A DNA stretch of 21,270 bases from Sva-07 sp041686315. Lineage in GTDB: Bacteria > Actinomycetota > Acidimicrobiia > Acidimicrobiales > Ilumatobacteraceae. Within the stretch, counting starts at the first letter, position 1, and each line of letters opens with the position of its first letter. Made by a program: the position numbers and the translations under genes. The stretch lies in the NCBI GenBank assembly GCA_041686315.1, contig JAWLEC010000044.1:1-21270 (forward strand). The letters run 5' to 3'. The notes under the pieces were generated by a model. The model was not told the DNA's origin, did no database searches, and saw nothing but the letters and a program-made list of their open reading frames with translations. Below are positions 18,328-21,270 of this stretch, one piece after another.

Positions 18328-18762
18328 ATGAACGTCCAGCAGCTTCTCGACGGCAAGGGCACGATGGTGGCCACCATCGGTGCCGACGCCACGCTCGCCG
18401 AGGCCACGGCGTCGCTGCGCGATCACGGTGTCGGTGCATTGGTGGTGAGCGGCGACGGTTGCGAACTCACGGGCATCCTCTCCGAACGTGACGTCGTCCG
18501 GGCCATGGCCGCGCACGGCAGCTCCACCCTCGATCGCGACGTCGCGTCGGCGATGTCGGGCGACGTCGTCACCTGCCGGCCCGACGACACCTGCGACGAC
18601 CTGATGGCGATGATGACCGAACGACGGATCCGCCACCTCCCGGTGGTCGACGGCGACGGCTCGCTCGCAGGCATCATCTCGATCGGTGACGTGGTGAAGG
18701 CTCGTCTGGGTCAACTCGAACTCGAGAACAACCAACTGCACGAATACATCCAGGCCCGCTGA
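18328..18762 (+). CDS. Two-CBS-domain protein
   Basis: The product is 144 residues made of a CBS pair: the first at about 10-70 (TLAEATASLRDHGVGALVVS, LTGILSERDVVRAM) and the second at about 75-130 (CDDLMAMMTERRIRHLPVVDGDGSLAGIISIGDVVK). It has a short C-terminal tail LENNQLHEYIQ seen in stand-alone bacterial CBS proteins. Such pairs bind adenine nucleotides and regulate partners; no enzyme domain is attached. ATG 18328 is preferred because similarity starts there; the frame is open from 18271. Upstream are TACGAT (18267-18272) as a possible -10 and a direct repeat ATCGGAAC (18296 and 18310). It is divergent from the two-component operon and 6 bp from the GH3 gene, so those two are likely co-transcribed. 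Confidence 0.88.
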   Translation: MNVQQLLDGKGTMVATIGADATLAEATASLRDHGVGALVVSGDGCELTGILSERDVVRAMAAHGSSTLDRDVASAMSGDVVTCRPDDTCDDLMAMMTERRIRHLPVVDGDGSLAGIISIGDVVKARLGQLELENNQLHEYIQAR

Positions 18763-18768
18763 GGCTCG

Positions 18769-21054
18769 ATGGCGGCGCGGCGACTCTTTCCACACCGCGC
18801 CGCGCCGGGCCCCGGGTCGGAGGCTTCCACGGTGCGATTCGACGACGGCGTCGAGTCGGTTCGTGCCGGTGCTCGCTCGGTGGAGGACGTCACGGCCGAA
18901 CTCGTGGCGGCGCTGACCGACGAGGAACTCCTCGGCGTGCTCGACGGGGACGTGGGTTTCTGGACCGGCGGACGCGACGTCGCCCGCAACGGCTACAACC
19001 ACGAACCCGTCGTCGCCGGTGAGGTCGAGCGGCTGGGGATCCCGGGGATCCGGTTCACCGACGGTCCGCGCGGTGTCGTGATGAACCACTCCACGTGTTT
19101 CCCGGTGGCGATCGCCCGCGGTGCCACCTGGGATCCCGGACTGGAGACCGAGATCGGCGAGGCCATCGGCGCCGAGGCGCGGGCGCAGGGGGCCAACCTG
19201 TTCGCCGGCGTCTGCGTGAACCTGCTGCGCCACCCGGGCTGGGGCCGGACGCAGGAGACCTTCGGCGACGACCCCGTCCTGCTCGGCGCCATGGGTGCGG
19301 CCCTGGTGACCGGCGTGCAGCGCCACGTGATGGCCTGCGTCAAACACTTCGCCCTGAACAGCATCGAGAACGCCCGCTTCCGGATCGACGTGCGCGTCAG
19401 CGACGCCGACCTGCACGAGGTGTACCTCCCCCATTTCCGCACGGTGATCGACGCCGGCTGCGCCGCGGTGATGTCGGCCTACAACTCGGTGAACGGCGAG
19501 TGGTGCGGCGACAGCCCGACACTGCTCACCGACATCCTCCGCGACGAGTGGGGATTCGAGGGGTTCGTGATGTCGGACTTCGTCTTCGGCACCCGTGACC
19601 CGGTGGGGTCGGTGGCCGCCGGCCTCGACCTCGAGATGCCGTTCGCCCAGCAGCGGGCCGCTGCACTGCCGAAGGCGCTGGCCAAGGGCCGGCTCGGCCG
19701 CCTCGATGCCGAACGCGCGGCAGGCCGCTCGATCACCGCCCAGGTCCGGTGGGCGGCCTCCGTGGCGCCGGATCCCCCGTCCGAGCAGATCGTCGCATCC
19801 GGTGCCCACCGGGCGCTCGCCAGGCGGGCCGCCTCCCGGTCGATGGTGCTGCTGCGCAACGAGGCCGTCGACGGCCGGCCCGTGCTCCCTCTCCACCTCG
19901 GCCCGGGCGGCCCGGTGCGATCGGTGGCGGTGATCGGGACCCTGGCCACCGGGGCCAATCTCGGCGACCACGGGTCGTCGGCGGTTCGCCCGCCATCGAC
20001 GGTCAGCCCGATCGACGGCCTGCGCGCTGCGCTGCGCGACGTCACCGTCGACGCAGTAGCCACCGACGACCCCGCCTCGGCGACGACGGCTGCCGAGGCG
20101 GCGGACGTCGCCGTGGTCGTCGTCGGGTACACCGCCCGTGACGAGGGCGAGGCCGTGTTCGCCATGGACCGCGAGACGATGCGGCTGCTGCCGGGAGTCG
20201 TCGGCGGTCGCGCCCTGTCGGCGCTCACGTCGCGACTGCTGTCACGCGCCGGAGCCGGCGGGCTGGAGGCGGGCGGTGACCGCACACGTCTGACGCTGCG
20301 ACCGGAGCACGAGGAGCTGATCGACGCCGTCACTGCTGTGAACGATCGCACGGTGGTCGTGGTGATCGGCGGCAGCGCCGTGATCATGGAGCACTGGCGC
20401 CAGCGCGTGGCCGCGATCCTGCTGGCGTGGTATCCGGGCATGGAGGGCGGGCACGCCCTCGCCGACGTGCTCACGGGCGCCGTCGAGCCGGGTGGCCGTC
20501 TCCCGTTCGTCATGCCGACGAGTGCCTACCATCTCCCGCCGTTCGATCCGGACGCCACCTCCATCACCTACGACCGGTGGTGGGGTCAACGCCGTCTCGA
20601 CCGTGACGGTCACGAGCCGGCGTTTCCGCTCGGATTCGGGCTCGGCTACACCACCTTCGAGGTCGAGTCGGCGCGGGTGACGTCGTGGGACGTCGACCAC
20701 GCCACCGGCCGGGTGCAGGCCAGGGTGCGCAACACCGGCGACCGCCACGGTGGCCTCGTGGTCCAGTGCCATGGCGTCCGGGAGTGCGCCGACGGCGGTG
20801 CCCACGACGCGGGAGGCAGCGCAACGGGCGGCCGGACGTCGGAGGTGCCCGCCCGCCGACTGCTCGGCTTCGCACGCATCGAGGCGCCGGCGGGCGAGAC
20901 CGTCGACGTGGACGTCGTGATCGACCTCCACCCACTCGCCGATCGGGATCCCGCCACGGGCGCCTGGGCCGTCCCGCCCGGGAACCACCGCATCGAACTG
21001 GGTCGCTGGTGGGCCGATCCCGGTGCGGCGACGGCCATCTTCGACGGCGACTGA
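18769..21054 (+). CDS. Glycoside hydrolase family 3 protein (beta-glucosidase-like)
   Basis: The product is 761 residues. The N-terminal TIM-barrel domain (about 45-330) carries TDGPRG (97-102), GRTQETFGDDP (159-169), KHF (192-194) and the nucleophile loop GFVMSDF with D270. The usual residue after the nucleophile is Trp; here it is Phe. The alpha/beta sandwich domain (about 355-590) contains GYTARDEGEAVF, where E459 may be the acid/base, and AWYPGMEGGHALADVLTGAVEPGGRLP. A fibronectin III-like domain (about 618-761) begins FPLGFGLGYTTF. No signal peptide is visible, so it is predicted cytosolic, acting on imported oligosaccharides or glycosides; the substrate is unknown. ATG 18769 follows TGAGG at the CBS stop. 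Confidence 0.92.
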   Translation: MAARRLFPHRAAPGPGSEASTVRFDDGVESVRAGARSVEDVTAELVAALTDEELLGVLDGDVGFWTGGRDVARNGYNHEPVVAGEVERLGIPGIRFTDGPRGVVMNHSTCFPVAIARGATWDPGLETEIGEAIGAEARAQGANLFAGVCVNLLRHPGWGRTQETFGDDPVLLGAMGAALVTGVQRHVMACVKHFALNSIENARFRIDVRVSDADLHEVYLPHFRTVIDAGCAAVMSAYNSVNGEWCGDSPTLLTDILRDEWGFEGFVMSDFVFGTRDPVGSVAAGLDLEMPFAQQRAAALPKALAKGRLGRLDAERAAGRSITAQVRWAASVAPDPPSEQIVASGAHRALARRAASRSMVLLRNEAVDGRPVLPLHLGPGGPVRSVAVIGTLATGANLGDHGSSAVRPPSTVSPIDGLRAALRDVTVDAVATDDPASATTAAEAADVAVVVVGYTARDEGEAVFAMDRETMRLLPGVVGGRALSALTSRLLSRAGAGGLEAGGDRTRLTLRPEHEELIDAVTAVNDRTVVVVIGGSAVIMEHWRQRVAAILLAWYPGMEGGHALADVLTGAVEPGGRLPFVMPTSAYHLPPFDPDATSITYDRWWGQRRLDRDGHEPAFPLGFGLGYTTFEVESARVTSWDVDHATGRVQARVRNTGDRHGGLVVQCHGVRECADGGAHDAGGSATGGRTSEVPARRLLGFARIEAPAGETVDVDVVIDLHPLADRDPATGAWAVPPGNHRIELGRWWADPGAATAIFDGD

Positions 21055-21171
21055 AACCGGGACGCGTCCGGTGGTGGCAGCGGTTCCACCGGTACACTCA
21101 AACCTCGTGCCTGCGGCCACACGCAGCGCGGAAGACCCCCACGTCGCCCCTTGATACGGAAGAAGTAGAAG
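21055..21171 (+). promoter_or_regulatory. GH3-fusA intergenic region with possible fusA promoter
   Basis: A short hairpin ACCGG/CCGGT (21056-21072) follows the GH3 stop and may help end transcription. TACACT (21093-21098) is a plausible -10 box, but I see no convincing -35 at 16-18 bp. A separate fusA promoter is expected because rpsG ends in a strong terminator 8 kb upstream. Confidence 0.35.
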
Positions 21172-21270
21172 ATGGCCAAGCGAGAGTTCCCCCTGGAGCG
21201 CACCCGGAACATCGGGATCATGGCGCACATCGATGCCGGCAAGACCACCACCACCGAGCGCATCCTCTAC
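21172..21270 (+). CDS. fusA: Elongation factor G, 5' end only
   Basis: The first 33 codons are present and the gene runs off the window. The N-terminus REFPLERTRNIGIMAHIDAG and following KTTTTERILY is diagnostic for EF-G, with the P-loop AHIDAGKT at residues 18-25 for GTP binding. ATG 21172 has GGAAGA (21158-21163) at 8 bp spacing. EF-G catalyses ribosomal translocation and acts through the L7/L12 stalk. In most bacteria it directly follows rpsG; here it is displaced by about 8 kb of other genes. Confidence 0.97.
   Translation, partial: MAKREFPLERTRNIGIMAHIDAGKTTTTERILY

Noticed and set aside
18139..19971. A 610-codon minus-strand frame opposite the CBS and GH3 genes
   Set aside because: It is antisense to two genes with intact motifs and covers the palindrome region; no support.

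Overview
The window is high-GC bacterial DNA with strongly GC3-biased codons and frequent GTG/TTG starts. The RpoB, RpoC, L7/L12 and S12 sequences are of actinobacterial type (for example RpoB SGLTH followed by RRLSALGPGG). With the acidic, Asp/Glu-rich protein style this suggests an Actinomycetota chromosome, probably an acidimicrobial lineage such as Ilumatobacter relatives. The genus-level guess is inference.

Bases 1-10334 are the classical ribosomal protein/RNA polymerase cluster: rplA, an rplJ leader RNA, rplJ, rplL, a 532-bp structured intergenic region with attenuator-like hairpins and two good promoters, rpoB, a 134-bp gap with a GGGGTCYGACCCC inverted-repeat element, and rpoC with a GC-rich terminator. 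Bases 10421-12034 carry a convergent AspT/YidE-family transporter on the minus strand. A divergent promoter then drives rpsL (TTG start) and rpsG, which end in a strong bidirectional terminator.

The str operon order rpsL-rpsG-fusA is broken: about 8 kb of accessory DNA lies between rpsG and fusA, whose first 33 codons close the window. Most of that insert (13249-18160) is a minus-strand cluster. In transcription order it holds a membrane-anchored Thr/Pro/Asp-Glu repeat protein, a HAMP histidine kinase, an OmpR-type response regulator, an APH-fold phosphotransferase and a membrane-anchored Ser/Ala/Pro/Asp-rich protein. The first three overlap or abut translationally.

The main discovery candidate is a shared 29-bp box found before each of the three transcription segments of that cluster. 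It reads GATGAG, 5 bp, GATGAG-like, 5 bp, TCTCATC-like, always in the same orientation and spacing (18176, 15343, 14015). This is the pattern expected of one response regulator controlling its own operon, the kinase-like gene and the Ser-rich protein. I infer a self-contained envelope-stress or cation-sensing regulon, not recognised as a described system.

On the plus strand after this cluster are a two-CBS-domain protein and, 6 bp downstream, a GH3-family glycoside hydrolase without a signal peptide, followed by the start of fusA.
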